Of a DNA stretch of 64,000 bases, positions 42,439 through 55,800 are shown one piece after another (position 1 is the first letter of the stretch; each line of letters opens with the position of its first letter). The notes below the pieces were generated by a model. It had not been told where the DNA came from. It made no database searches and worked only from the letters and a program-made list of their open reading frames with translations. The DNA comes from Latrodectus hesperus (lineage: Eukaryota; Arthropoda; Arachnida; Araneae; Theridiidae), in assembly GCA_037975125.1 (NCBI GenBank), contig CM075853.1:29192295-29256294 (forward strand). Direction: 5' to 3'. Made by a program: the position numbers and the translations under genes.

Positions 42439-43346
42439 AAACATAAACAAATGAAATTAAAAAGGAATTCTTTTCAGCGTTGGTATGCTTAAATGTGTAA
42501 TCGTTCATTTAATAAAGAATATCTCCTCGTTTGCTACAGTTAATCTAAATTATTAGATTTATGTTTTATATTGTTGTTTAATGAATGGTAACAAGTAATA
42601 TAAAGATAAATGATTAAACTTTTTAATGATTGCGCTACAATAAATATAATTTTCACATGAATCTGATAGAAGTTACATGTATAAGAATTTAATTATTTCA
42701 AATAAAATCTTATTTATTTTATAATTAAAACATCCAAAAAAATTTTTAGAGAAAAGATTATTTGATTTTATTTAATTACTTAAAAATGTTTGCAAATATT
42801 TCAGTTTTGATGCTTGAAAATTAAAATTTATTGACTTTGTTTATATAAGTTATCTTCATAAATAAAATATTGAATCAAAGATGGATGTCACTTTGTTTAT
42901 TTGTGCCAAGAAAAGTATCACTACAATAAATTTTACCTAGAGATGATTTTAGTTCTTTTAATGGATTTATTTGGAAAGCAATAGCGTGTACAGACTGTTA
43001 AAAATGTATATTATGTTTAAAAACTATTGGAATATCAAGAAAAAAATTTATATTATGTAATACTGAATACTTTTGAAATATTAGAAATGATAAGAAATTC
43101 AAATATTAATCGATTTAATTGACTTCATTGATTTTGAAAATCATTAAATACGGTAACAATTTTTTGCCTTGTTTAAATATTAAACAAAATTTAAAATTTA
43201 AATTTAAAATATTTTTTCCTTAATAAATTTTCATTACATGAAGTTTATTATTTTTGAGATTAATATATGCATAATCTTATTATAAAATTATTTACTAATT
43301 CCTAATTGTGGAGTCTTATATTAGTTTTCTTTCACAGTTAATCGAC
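42439..43346. other. A+T-rich unique sequence
   Basis: No gene or repeat is seen. Confidence 0.55.
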
Positions 43347-43700
<354 letters not shown>

Positions 43701-43799
43701 TGTAGTAGAATTTCAAATCGTATTAGTACGATGTTTCATGGAGTATGTTAGCATTTTTAAAATTCTGTAAAGGATAGTTTAACCCAACAAAGACAAGTG
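43701..43799. other. Short A+T-rich spacer
   Basis: No feature seen. Confidence 0.5.
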
Positions 43800-44030
43800 T
43801 AAATCTTTTGATTAAAATAACCAATCATCATGGAATACCATCCGATAAACTTGATCCGAGGCCATAGAACGTGTCCTAGTGTCACAAAGAGAAAACAATT
43901 AATTTCTTTTCACCTATATTCTTACATTAAAGTAAAAAAGAAACTTCCTACCATTGTTCATTGTGCTGGTATCGAAACCAGGAATCCCATTTCGAAGATC
44001 GTGGTCACATGCAAGTGAACAACAGTGATT
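43800..44030 (-). mobile_element. Diverged group C SINE, minus strand
   Basis: Read on the minus strand a B box GGTTTCGATACC at about 43,981-43,970 precedes a body matching the 13.6 kb elements. On the plus strand CTACCATTGTTCATTGTGCTGG parallels CATCTGCTGTTGTTTAACAG followed by TAGCTGG. The A box is degenerate. The overlapping plus-strand open frame is incidental. Confidence 0.5.
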
Positions 44031-44876
44031 AATAGTAGGCAATATTCAAATTGCTGGGAAAATAGATTATCATCCGGAAGCCATTTTATTCTTATACGAC
44101 TATGCTACTGCAGTAGTTGGACCTCCACAACGTTTTACCTTTAAGAAATTTATGTAAACAGGTGTTTTCATTTGAATGTGTGCAAATGAGAAAATTCTAG
44201 AAAACTCCCGAATTCCCACTCCGATAGATATGCAAGAATAAAGTGAGACAATCTCAAGTTATTCTTAAAAAAGGCAACAGGTCTTAAAAAATATAGGGCA
44301 ATCCAACATTCCAATGCTGTTGAAAAGCATTTTAATGTGCACTGCATAAAATGCCTTTAGGGAAAACTTTTCATCGATAATGGGTAATCATAAATAATGG
44401 GTCATCGTATTCATGTGTCATAAGGTAGAAAATATGGAAAACTACCCACCAAGGTAGACTCGTATGCTGAAAATAGAATCCTCGTGTCCTAATTATAACA
44501 TCCCCATCCTTAAAATAAAAGATTCTAGCTTAATAATAATCAATATAAACAATGGAGGATATATAGCGCGTACCTGTTTGTCTATGTACAATTCTTTAAA
44601 GGAGGAAGGGATTTCTTAGATTACTCTCTTTTGTAACAACTGAAAAAGACATATTTTGAAATATTGAATAAGACAAAAGTTTTTGTCAAGTTTTCTAAAT
44701 TTCAATAATTTGCAAAGTTTAGTTATTATATAAATTAAAAGTACATTTCCAGATAGTTAATTTTTTATGAATTATTTAGGAATTAATTGTGAATTTTTCT
44801 TGAAAACTTTTGCTTAAATGAAATAAAAGTTTAAATAATTCCGTTTCATAAATATGCCATATTTTTCATGGCTCAT
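44031..44876. other. Mixed-composition segment, probably eroded repeats
   Basis: Phrases such as CTAGAAAACTCCCG (about 44,200) and GGAAAACTACCCACC (about 44,438) echo each other and the block at 13,480-13,604, suggesting copies of an unclassified dispersed repeat. No gene is recognised. The last ~250 bp is plain A+T-rich DNA. Confidence 0.35.
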
Positions 44877-44976
44877 GCACACACACACAAACACATACAC
44901 ATACACACACACAAACACATACACACACACACAAACACATACACACACACACAAACACACACATATATATACATAT

Positions 44977-45028
<52 letters not shown>

Positions 45029-45032
45029 CATA

Positions 45033-45090
<58 letters not shown>

Positions 45091-45107
45091 ATGTGTGTGT
45101 GTGTGTG
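44877..45107. repeat. Self-complementary (CA)n-(TA)n-(TG)n compound repeat
   Basis: About 115 bp of CA units with CAAACA variants is followed by about 85 bp of TA units (with a TTATACA/TTTTATA break near the centre). About 29 bp of TG units closes it (45,079-45,107). CA on one side and TG on the other make the two flanks reverse complements, so the locus can fold into a long hairpin. Open frames with T/H/I/Y repeats on both strands are artefacts. Confidence 0.96.
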
Positions 45108-45196
45108 GATAGGTGAATGCATTTATAAATGTGTACATATATGTATATGTGTGTATGTAAAATGGTAGTTTACTGCAAAATTTCTTTCGTGAAAAG

Positions 45197-45225
45197 AAAT
45201 GTTGGTGAATCATTCACCAACATTT
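45197..45225. repeat. Perfect 14 bp hairpin, 1 nt loop
   Basis: AAATGTTGGTGAAT is followed by C and then its exact reverse complement. The near-zero loop makes a template-switch origin plausible. Confidence 0.9.
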
Positions 45226-46019
45226 GTTTTAGTTTGACTTTTCATCGCAAAGATTTGGCGTCTTTACATTTTCATAGATTGCATAAAAATAAAAGGAAAT
45301 GTGAAAAATGGTTTGATAGAGGAGTTGGGAAACGCGCGGAAGAAATGACATTGTGACGCTATCTCAAAGAGAGAGAGCATACACTCTCATATGAAAGATA
45401 GAAACTATTCCCATAAAATCCATCAGAGTGTTTTGACAGAAAACATTAGCTTCTTTATAACGTTTACTAAAAGTATTTTCGCAGATTTGTGATTTAGAAA
45501 CATTCCACATGGAATCCACACAGAGTTGTTTCTGAGATTCTCCTTCAAATTCTTCGCAGAGTTATGATGTTATTGAATATGTTAGTTAAATGAAGCGACG
45601 ATATTTTATGATAAAATATGCATGAATGCAGAATACGCTGCTTTATCAGAATAAATCAAAGTGCGTTTGTTAGCTGCAAAGGATATATTTATGATCAATT
45701 TAAAATCCTCAGCAGTAATAGATTTTTATAAATAAAGTGTAAAAAAATGCTACTTTAATATTGTGTGCAAATATTTGCTGAATTAGATTTTTTTCTTTTA
45801 GAGTATGATTATTTCTATGTGGATATTAAAAGCTTTTCGATGGTGTTATTCATAGTATAAATTTTAGCATGATATCAGTCTTTTATGCTTACTTGTATTT
45901 CATATTTTTTTAAAATTTAAACCGTAATTTATTATGATGAGGTTGCTTACAACTAAGCCTCATAACACTTTATGTATAATGCTACCTTCTGCTATATTAT
46001 AATAAAAGTCTGTACATGA

Positions 46020-46150
46020 ATACCGTCGTTTCGTGCTAGGCTGACCATCTAACCAGGGCTTGATCAATGCCCTTGATCAGGAAAACTGATATGAGCACTA
46101 TAGAGCTTGGCTCACATATGGGTTGTCATGTCTCAGGTTTAGCTGTTTAG
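46020..46150. mobile_element. Unclassified repeat fragment
   Basis: The balanced composition contrasts with its flanks and includes the local duplication CTTGATCA...CCTTGATCAGG. The phrase CTTGGCTCACATATGGGTTG resembles the 3' end of the group D SINE (CCTTGGCCCTCATATGGGCTG). It is perhaps a truncated tail of that family; no target-site duplication was found. Confidence 0.3.
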
Positions 46151-46549
46151 TATATGAAAGTATTGAGAAAAAGACAAGCGTTAACTATAAATTATTATTT
46201 AAAAAAACACAAAAATTCCTTGAATAGTGAGAATATGCATTAAAATTATTTATTTATTATAAATACAACTCTGTAATTGCGTTTACGAAAATCATCTCTT
46301 ATACTCTAAATATTTTTATTAGCTCAGTATTTTTACTTTAATAATTATTTTTAATTCCTTAAATGAAATATAGAATAACAATAAAAAAGTATTAACTTCT
46401 TAATATTGCAATTACATTGTTTCACTTCTAAATGTTTTCTATGTTTGATATATGTATTATTATTATTTGTAATTTGTTCATATTTTTAGATTTCAGTTTG
46501 AAAAGAGACATGTAAATAATTTTTTTTATAAATAGTGATATTATACTTA

Positions 46550-46804
46550 AGAAATACTAATGCTAGCGGTCATATTAAGTGCCTCACTTTCAACGAGGGC
46601 AGGAAAACTTTCGTCACCTGCACCAAGTGACAAAATCATCAGGCTTCTCCTGAGCATCTTTTGGATTGCATGGGTCTCTCTAGGGAGAATCTCTTTAGCA
46701 ATCCACTTTTAGTCTTCGACTTCCTTACAGTCAACGAACTCGTGGATCTAGTCTGACTCCGTCAGACATGGAGGATAAGCAACAACAACAACAGAAATAC
46801 TAAT
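46550..46804 (+). mobile_element. Retroposon with (CAA)n tail and 12 bp target-site duplication
   Basis: A 231 bp insert (46,562-46,792) of balanced composition ends in AAGCAACAACAACAAC. It is flanked by exact AGAAATACTAAT repeats at 46,550-46,561 and 46,793-46,804. No A or B box is visible at its left end, so it is a 5'-truncated SINE or a LINE 3' end. The tail type is shared with the elements at 19.2, 20.1 and 52.5 kb, implying a common reverse transcriptase. A short hairpin (GTCTGACTCCGTCAGAC) lies just before the tail, as in some LINE 3' ends. Confidence 0.85.
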
Positions 46805-47845
46805 TATGAGATGCAAGGACTAACCCGTTTTTGACGCAATCCTCACTGATTCATACTATCAGAATTATTTCTTTGCGACATAAATTAAATAAGGAGATGA
46901 TACTTAACTTTTGAATAATCTTTTTAAAATATTTTGTTAGTTCTACATTCCTTAATCCATTGTTAGTTCTACATTCCTTAATCCATCTAGGCCAAGGATA
47001 TACAATTCAAATATTATTAAAAACTAATCAAAAAGAACTGAAAGTTCATATCTATAATATAAAAATAGTAAAATAAAGAAGTGTCTGATCTAAGTAATTG
47101 AAAACTGGGATTTTCAGTGTATCTGATATTTTTAAACATGCTTTTTATTTACTTAAAATTAGAAAATAGATCGAAGTTCCATTTATCAAATCATGAAGAA
47201 ATAATTTTCAAAACACTTTATTTCTGTTCTTAAATTCCTTCTTTCTCTCATTTTCTTTCATTTCTTCTTTACATATTCTTTTTCTGACAAAAAGGAAAAC
47301 TATGTCTTCTAAAATAATGCTGCTTATACAAGTCATTAGTTGTAAACGAATCTTCATTCAGATTTAAGAAAAAATATTCTTCTTTCCTCCCACATGCCAA
47401 AATAAGACTTCAATATTTAATGATATCCCTTTAAGCAAATTTTTCATAAAATTTGAAATTCTAAATTGAAAACAGATTACTAATTGCAAAGGATATGATT
47501 GGTATTTCTTGCTTATTCAACATCTTTCTGTACTGAAAGCTTTTAGCGGATTTCGTATAGAAGGTACCGTTTAAAGTTTATATAAGCATTTTTATTTTAC
47601 AAATAACATGTTTTAAATTTTTTCTTATTGGTTCATGTTGAATTAAAGTTCTAAGATTCAAAAATCCTCTATAAAATTACTTTTCAAGAATTCTGTAAAC
47701 AGGAAAAATAGGGATATTGCATTTGTGTATGAGTATTATAGTGTGGTCAATCTACTACTGGCAGTTGAAATTTATTATTTCTAATGGCAGTTTAAAATTC
47801 CATACAAAGCAGTTGTGAATAGAACGGTTACCTTGTTTTTTATAG
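46805..47845. other. A+T-rich sequence
   Basis: Nothing is called apart from the tandem duplication at 46,935-46,986. Confidence 0.5.
46935..46986. repeat. Exact 26 bp tandem duplication
   Basis: A 26 bp unit beginning TGTTAGTTCTACATTCC occurs twice with no difference. Recent slippage or an assembly artefact. Confidence 0.95.
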
Positions 47846-47940
47846 GATACTGAGAAGTATGGCAATCATAATAAGAAACGTGGAAGGTCACTTAAAGGAA
47901 ATGAAAATAGTGTTGGTGTTGGAAAAGAATTAACCTTCTT
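47846..47940 (+). CDS. Best candidate internal coding exon, unrecognised
   Basis: A good acceptor (ACCTTGTTTTTTATAG, ending 47,845) precedes 95 nt that end at a donor GTAAGA (47,941). One frame is open across the whole segment and starts at codon phase 0: it begins DTEKYGNHNKKRGRSLKG and continues NENSVGVGKELTF. The peptide is hydrophilic, with a basic KKRGRSLKG patch, unlike the hydrophobic I/F/K/N chance frames of this window. The other two frames are closed (one only near its end). I do not recognise the protein. The nearest confirmed feature is the Tc1 relic 200 bp downstream, so a transposon origin is also possible. No further exon is established. Confidence 0.33.
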
Positions 47941-48134
47941 GTAAGAAAACTTTAAATTTTTTTAACTAATTGTTAAGAATTTTATGAAATAGCACTTCAT
48001 ATTTTAAACGTGTCTATAATATATGGTAAAGTTTTCTGACTAAACTTTGAAAATTACGATTTTAGAATTTTGAAATCTAAAAACTTGTAAATGTGTTGAA
48101 TATTAAAATGTCTTGAAACAGCGTATTTTTAATG

Positions 48135-48593
48135 TGCTATAAATACACCGTCGTCCACATCGCTCTAATCCGGCAGCATTCCAGAAATTGGCGTACATAC
48201 TGTGGGGTCAAAGACAATCTTCTTAAAGGAAGCAACGAGAGAAGGCCATTAGCAACCAATCGGTGGCAAATGGTTTTTCTAGATGTAGGAACATCCAGGG
48301 TGCCTTCCACATGTTGCAGAATTTCGGTAAATGATCTTTGCGGGGCTCCCACTCCCTCCCGTTGGACGCGTTGACACACGCGTGCTGACGTCACTCTGGC
48401 TGCACCGGCACCTTGCAGTCCCTTGTTCCAACCATCTACGCCACATTCGGTGCACTGTGGTCGCGTTCAGGTGACTGTTAGCTGTGATTTGCCGTAAGGT
48501 CCAACTTGCTTTTCTTAGTCCGATCACCATGCCCCTCGTAAACTCGCCTGTTTGCTGGAACTGACTCCGTCAATGATAGCCTGTAATTCTCTG
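48135..48593 (-). pseudogene. Tc1-like transposase, frameshifted and truncated
   Basis: On the minus strand, from about 48,593, the frame reads RSQFQQTGEFTRGMVIGLRKAS, then a helix-turn-helix-like stretch with TVHRMWRRWLEQGTARCR. A frameshift near 48,400 moves reading into a second frame. It continues TSARVCQRV...ILQHVEGTLDVP, RLVANGLLSLLPLRRLSLTP and LECCRIRAMWTTV before a stop at about 48,134. This order (paired-like N-terminal DNA-binding domain, then the PLRRLPLTP-type motif and WC...W before the DDE domain) is characteristic of Tc1/mariner transposases. The entire catalytic DDE/DDD region is missing. It cannot encode an active enzyme. Confidence 0.85.
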
Positions 48594-48840
48594 CAATTAC
48601 AGACGTCCTTTACTACAAGAACAAATTTTCAACGTTTTTTCCCCAAGCAGCAATAATGGTGGGAATATTGCCTACTCTGCCGTTTCCTCATCTTATCCTA
48701 CGTGTGCTGAAGAGTCTCCCCCTTCCCGGCATCTGCATATCTCTGTAAAGTGCGTCTACCCTGAAATTTAGATAATTTTCTGGACACTCCTTCTCGGTGT
48801 TACATTTTCAATGTCGGGTAATGTATATTTGCCCACTGAA
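48135..48840 (-). mobile_element. Tc1-like DNA transposon, 5' part only
   Basis: Between the transposase relic and about 48,840 lies a leader of balanced composition. Read on the minus strand it starts CAGTGGGCAAATATACATTA and includes GACATTGAAAATGTAACACC and GAGAAGGAGTGTCCAG, as expected for the terminal inverted repeat and 5' leader of such an element. A small hairpin (CTGTAATT, 6 nt, AATTACAG) is at about 48,580-48,601. The left (3') end with the catalytic domain and the other terminal repeat is absent, so the element is a deletion relic. Confidence 0.65.
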
Positions 48841-48978
48841 CATAGGAAAACTAAGCATCCCATTCAATAATTCAGTCATGTTAAATGTTTAAAGGTTATT
48901 AACTCTGCTTATAAAATTAATGGTATAACTGGACGACAGAAAAATAATTTACTATGCAAATAAATTTGTTTGCTGAAT

Positions 48979-50155
<1,177 letters not shown>

Positions 50156-50405
50156 CACAGATGCCATATAATCTAGGATGCTAAATTCTGAGTTTGGAGA
50201 TTTTTTAACAAATTTCTTAAGTATCTGGCCAATTGGTTTTTATTACGTCGTAGAGATGGAGAGCTATAAGAATTATGCAGAAAATTATATTTTGGAAACT
50301 CTGGTATTTACGCCATAGCACACGTCACAATACGTCATCTTGGCTATATTTGTTCATTGCCAAAAGAATTCAGAATTCGGAATCCTGGATTATATGGCAT
50401 CTGTG
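50156..50405. mobile_element. MITE, ~250 bp, 36 bp terminal inverted repeats
   Basis: The left terminus (50,156-50,191) and the reverse complement of the right terminus (50,370-50,405) agree at 32 of 36 bases. Both begin CACAGATGCCATATAATC and end AATTCTGA. The interior (about 178 bp) has ACGTC/GACGT motifs near both ends but no gene. The 62-codon open frame inside is incidental. Size, inverted ends and lack of coding capacity define a non-autonomous DNA element; the superfamily is undetermined because the duplicated target is not clear. Confidence 0.85.
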
Positions 50406-52517
50406 TCAAAAAAGTTTTCATATTTTCTTTCTTTTTCCCTTCAGAATTTTCTCTGGCTTGTAGTGTAGTGCATCCGGTAATCATCTTAACTGTCTGACAG
50501 TAAAGCAATTTTCAATTATATAATAACTTTTTTAAATTGCATCTCTTTGACATAATTTGATATTATACTGCAGTATGGAAAAAATATTGATATATCTGCA
50601 CATTTTATTTCAAGTCACTTTCTTCTACTTTATTGGAGATCATAGGTCATTATTATTAAGTTTGGTGTGTAGGTTTTCCTGTTCAATATAATTCAATTCA
50701 CACTTATAGTGTAAACGTGTATTGTAAATAAGTTAAATAATGATTAAATATAGTAAAATTTTTTCTTTGATTTTTTTCTAACCTGAATTTTTGGTTATAT
50801 GGTGAATAAACTTAAATCACACAAAAATCCCCCAGAGAATATAGGTAAATTATTGAAAAGAAATTTTTAGGATAAAAACATAAGAAATATTTTTGAATAA
50901 GCATGTGTGTTGTTGTTACTGCCAATAATGATATTATTTTGAAAAGAAAACTCCCTTATGGTTTTTGTACTAAATAATGAAAAAATGTCCTTGTAAATGT
51001 GCTTAAATAGTTTCTTAATCTAAAGTTTATAGATATCCATTTTGATATATATAAAACTAGTTTTGACTACTGTAAATGATGGATGACAGTTGCCTAAAAG
51101 CTTTTGCAAATAAAATTCCTTGAAGATTGTTAATTCCAATACCATATTAAAAGGCATCAAAAAATCCAAACACAATCCTAAGTCAATACTTTCTGGGTAA
51201 AAGTAACTGTTATGTGCATATCCCAAAAAATTTGATTTTCTTCATTTTGCGGTAGACTTGATACCACTGTACATTATATAAATTGTTGATTTCTAACATT
51301 TTAAAATTTAATTTTGAATAGAATAAATTGTTGTTGTTACATTTTAGGAATAATTCCGAAAATTAAGTGACATTTGAAAAATATTTTTTAATGCAAACAA
51401 AAATTTTTACAAGTTTATTAGAATTATGTATATAGACTACAATTTAAGTAAAAGAGGCTTTTTTGTTTCATGAAGGGTTGAAAATGGCTTTATTTTAAAG
51501 GAAGAGTGAAATAACGCCAGAAATGTTTATGCGCATTTCGCACAAAATGCCCATAGCTCTGAATTAAAATAACATACTCCTTAGATATAAAACTGTGAGA
51601 AATAATGAAATTCGAAGAAAAGTTTTTTAAATTAAAATTTTTGTAAAGAACAAATAAAACTTTTATATTTTTCAAAATGATAAAAAATTATTTTGCTTAT
51701 TAAAAATAGAAACAGGTAATGTCTGTATGTGTCTTTATGTCCAAAGTAGCGTAAGTAATATTATGATAAAAGCGAACTTAAATAAAAGAATTTTTTATTA
51801 TTGTCTTTTTTTATGAACGCCAATCAATATAACATCTGTATCAATCAACTTTCATTAATAACACTATATTTTCCAGTTTTATCTGGAAATGTTAGCTTAT
51901 AGAAACAAATTTTTTTAACAAACAGGGCTTAGTGATAAGGATTATAATAGCCTCCCTCAATTGAAAGTGTTTGTGCTTATAGCTTCTTATGTTAATCAAA
52001 AGAGGTACATATACAAATGCAATAATCAATGGATCGTCTTAACATTTCAACTTTGCCTCACATTTATTTCAAAACTGGAAAAATTTCAGTCATATATTTC
52101 TAAGAATGTTAGATGCACAGGTTGTATATGTATATACAATTTTTTTAAAGTTTGTTTTTAATAAAAATTCCTAAATTGAACCTTACTTTTTCAAATTCTT
52201 TTCTACTCTCAAAGTGATTGAGTTTGTTTTTGGGTTCAAAAGGTAATTTAGATCCCATTCAATAAAACAATAAGTTTTAGTGCTTATAAGTAGTACTTGA
52301 CTAAAATATAGTTCTGAAAATATTTAAGTGTGTCAAAATTTATTGGTAAAGCAAAATCGAAATTAGAATATTAGGTGAGCAAGGCTCTTAAAAGTATTTA
52401 TAAAATTATGAGATTCAAACGGCAACATTATTTTTACCGTTTTTCTTTATTCAATGCGGATTAAATATACGCGGAAAGACCTTTACTGTATTTTGCTAAA
52501 TTAGAAAGAATATGTTG
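50406..52517. other. A+T-rich unique sequence
   Basis: No gene or repeat family is recognised. Short open frames at 51,020-51,226, 51,490-51,675 and 51,961-52,161 lack motifs. Confidence 0.5.
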
Positions 52518-52805
52518 CTTGCAACCACTCTGTCTAGCATCCATTGAGATTGATTATGGATAGGGTGGTCCTGGGTTCGAATACCAGTTCGGGCTTGGTT
52601 GTACTTTCTCTCTCTTTCGCCTGTCTTTGTACTTTCCTTGTATGAATTGGTTGTGAATGGTTGTCTACCCTATAAACGCGTGTCTATGGCATGTGTGTAC
52701 TAAGGAAATCAGACTCCACACCAAATTACGGTTCAGTTGGAGAAGTGGAGCACCGCACACCAAATTGCCAACCCAGCTGGCAGAAGACAACAACAACATA
52801 TGTTG
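52510..52805 (+). mobile_element. SINE group A variant with probable 8 bp target-site duplication
   Basis: A B box GGGTTCGAATACC at 52,573-52,585 is followed by a pyrimidine tract and CTACCCTATAAACGCG, aligning with the 20.9 kb element. The 3' part differs from that copy and instead matches the fragment at 20,086-20,161, ending in CAACAACAACA. The A box is degenerate. ATATGTTG occurs at 52,510-52,517 and 52,798-52,805. It shows that group A exists in at least two 3' variants. Confidence 0.75.
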
Positions 52806-55800
52806 TTTATGTATGAACTAGGCTTGAGCAACATTTACATTTTAAGAGAACTTCTCTATTGTTTAGATCTATATGTTAGGAATTAATAATGAAGAATGCA
52901 TTTAAGATTTTAATTCTGATAAATAAACTTATCATTTCAATAGAGTATAGATTTTTTGCATATATTTATATTCTAAATCTGATACAAGTTTCATAATATA
53001 TTTCTTGATAACTTTTTAAAAATAAAGGTATATGCATATATTTATGTTGTATATTAAATCTTCCTCCTCTTACTTACTCTCAACTTTGAAGTGTTCAAAT
53101 TAGTACTAGGATTCAAACAGTAAACTTATATCGAAACGCAACTAACAAATAACCTTCAGTATTTATCTGTATTGATATTATTTTACGTATTGGATAAATA
53201 ATACATTATTAAATCACTAGACATAGAGGTATTACTAGATTGTAGATTAATAAATTTTCAGGAAGATTTGCTGAACTAAAATCATCAAATGTCAAAATAA
53301 GTGAAAGACAATTTCTGAGACAGAAATGTCATTTCAAAGAAAGAAGCAAATTCCTGCGAGAATACTTCTATCCTTTCGAAATACAAACGCCAATCGTAGT
53401 GTTTTACAATTGCTATTTTTAGAAAAAATCTTTTGATTAAATAAAAATTATATTTAATTAATAATACTTTAGTACTTATAGAAATTTTTTGAGACACTTT
53501 GGTACTTAAATAAATAATTTATGTGGGCAATAATATTAAAACAGTTTTTGATTAGAAAACTTTTAATAATCTTTAGTAATCTAGTTACTATTAAGTTGTA
53601 GTATTTAATAAAGATACTTTTGTTTAATAAAAATTTAAATTGAACTAATTTACATTAGAAAACTTTTACATAACCTAATATTTTATTTAATGTTCGTCTT
53701 TTATTTATGAAAAATAAATTTTATGAATCAATTCTATTAACTATGAATGCTTAAATGGTTTTAATAAGATAGATCTTTCAACAAATAAATGGACAAGCAT
53801 ATCACAATATTAAATTTATAAAAGAAATTGATTATTTAAAAAGAAGAAATACAACTTATAGAATCTCTATCTGTTAATGTTCCAATATATTTTTAGTTTT
53901 TCTTTTCTTTACCACTAAATAAATTTGATGAAGATAAACTTTTTAAATAAGTACTTTTTAGTATGGTTATTAAAGAAATATTCAGCATTTTGAAAAATAG
54001 TTTAAATAAATATATATTAAATAAATAAATATAAATAAACATAATAATTCGTTACATAATTTGTTTCCATTTTAGACATTTTTAATAGAATATTTTTAGT
54101 TCTTTGATCATCATATTTTGAAAATATGTTAATTTTTACTAAGAATTCAATAATTATTTTTAAACCTGATCAATTATTTAAACCAGAAAATTTTCTTTTT
54201 ACAAGGAAGCTTCTTTAGATGGAAAAGCTCACTATCACATTCATTTATTGGTTCTTCTCAATGCTTGGTTATGAATATTAATGAAGTGAGAATTAAAGAA
54301 AACATTTTATACTGATTTGTATCTTATTATATATTTTCTAAATATTATTTTTTTAGAAAGTATATAATAATATCCAATATTATTTTATATTATTTTTTTA
54401 TTATTATTTAAATATTATTTTTTTTATAAAGTTCGGTATATTTATTCTTTTCGAGTAATATACTATATGCTGATGCACTGTAAAGAAATTTAAAATATTT
54501 CATTTATATGAAGTAAAACAAAATTTAAATTTCAACAGTTAGAAATGTATATAAAATACATTTTAATCCATTGCAAGAAAACGCAATTCAATTTCTTACT
54601 TTCTAACAGTACATTGCTTTAAGTATTATGTTTTATAAACTAAGAATAACATTAAAACTTCATTATATGCATAACAAAACAAAATATTTAAAAGATTATC
54701 TGCATAAGAGTTCCTTTTATTTTATGCTTACAAAAATATTCTTATGATGGATTAAACATTATATGTGTGCATATTCTACTTTTTCAATATAAAATCCGAT
54801 TAGATAAATCATTTACAGTAAATATTGATACATTATACTAGTTTTTTAAATGAAACAACATTTATTGATCTTTCATTAATGAATGAATTAAAAACAATAA
54901 TATATTCAGTAGCTTGAAATATTTACTTTCATTAATTAAAATATAAAATAATTACAAAAATGAACTATAGCCAGCAAATGCACTTGGTATAGTATTTCTT
55001 ATGAATTTCATCAAGTTTGAAATCAGATTAATTTATACTAAAAAAATGATTGTTTTCATTTTACATGTGTAACAAATACTATCACCTTGAAATATTTTAT
55101 GCAAGATTTTTATTGACTGTCAAATTATGTTTTCCAAAAGTATTGCTTGAATATATTAAAAATAAAAATATTAAATTTAATATATTTACAGTTATTTTAC
55201 ATTTGTTATATAATTGTATTCAAAATTATACCGAAAATATATTAAGATTTAATCTATAAAATAGATGCTATTTTTAGGAAGTGACTTATAATGACTATTA
55301 TATTTCAAAATTAAACATTTTATAGTAATTAAAACAATTTCTGAATAAATGTGATACATTTTTTTCAGAAACAAGACAATTATATTCAATTTTATTTTTC
55401 CGTTTTTATAGATATATCGAAATATTATTTAGACTAATAACTAGTACGTTTAAAGATGATAGTTTTCAGTGAAAGAATATTTATACTACTGAGTATTGTT
55501 CAAGTAAATACTTATAGAATTTTGCATTAATTTAGCTGAATAACTTTTTAATTAAGGTTTAAATAATTTATGAGGATAAAAAGAGCGCAGAATAATCAAT
55601 CTTCTTTTGTTCACTTGTATTTTCAAGATTCTAGGTATGACAGAGTTAAATATCTTTAGTACATATATTTTGTACTTTTTATCATATGTATTTTATATAA
55701 TATATGAAATGAAAATTGCAATATATTTCCATTTATATTGATAACGATGATAATAGATATTAAAAATATATCACATACGTAACATTGAAAAATGAAGCAA

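Larger units (their letters stand above)
45108..46549. other. A+T-rich to mixed sequence
   Basis: No gene is called. A mixed block at about 45,230-45,560 has an open frame (to 45,356) without a family. A TG/TA-rich tract trails the compound repeat to about 45,160. Confidence 0.4.

Noticed and set aside
48279..48530. Active transposase
   Set aside because: A frameshift and complete loss of the DDE domain make this a pseudogene.
50915..51345. TGTTGTTGTTAC at about 50,915 and TTGTTGTTGTTAC at about 51,330 as inverted SINE tails
   Set aside because: No SINE body follows on the expected side of either, so they are probably simple TTG runs.
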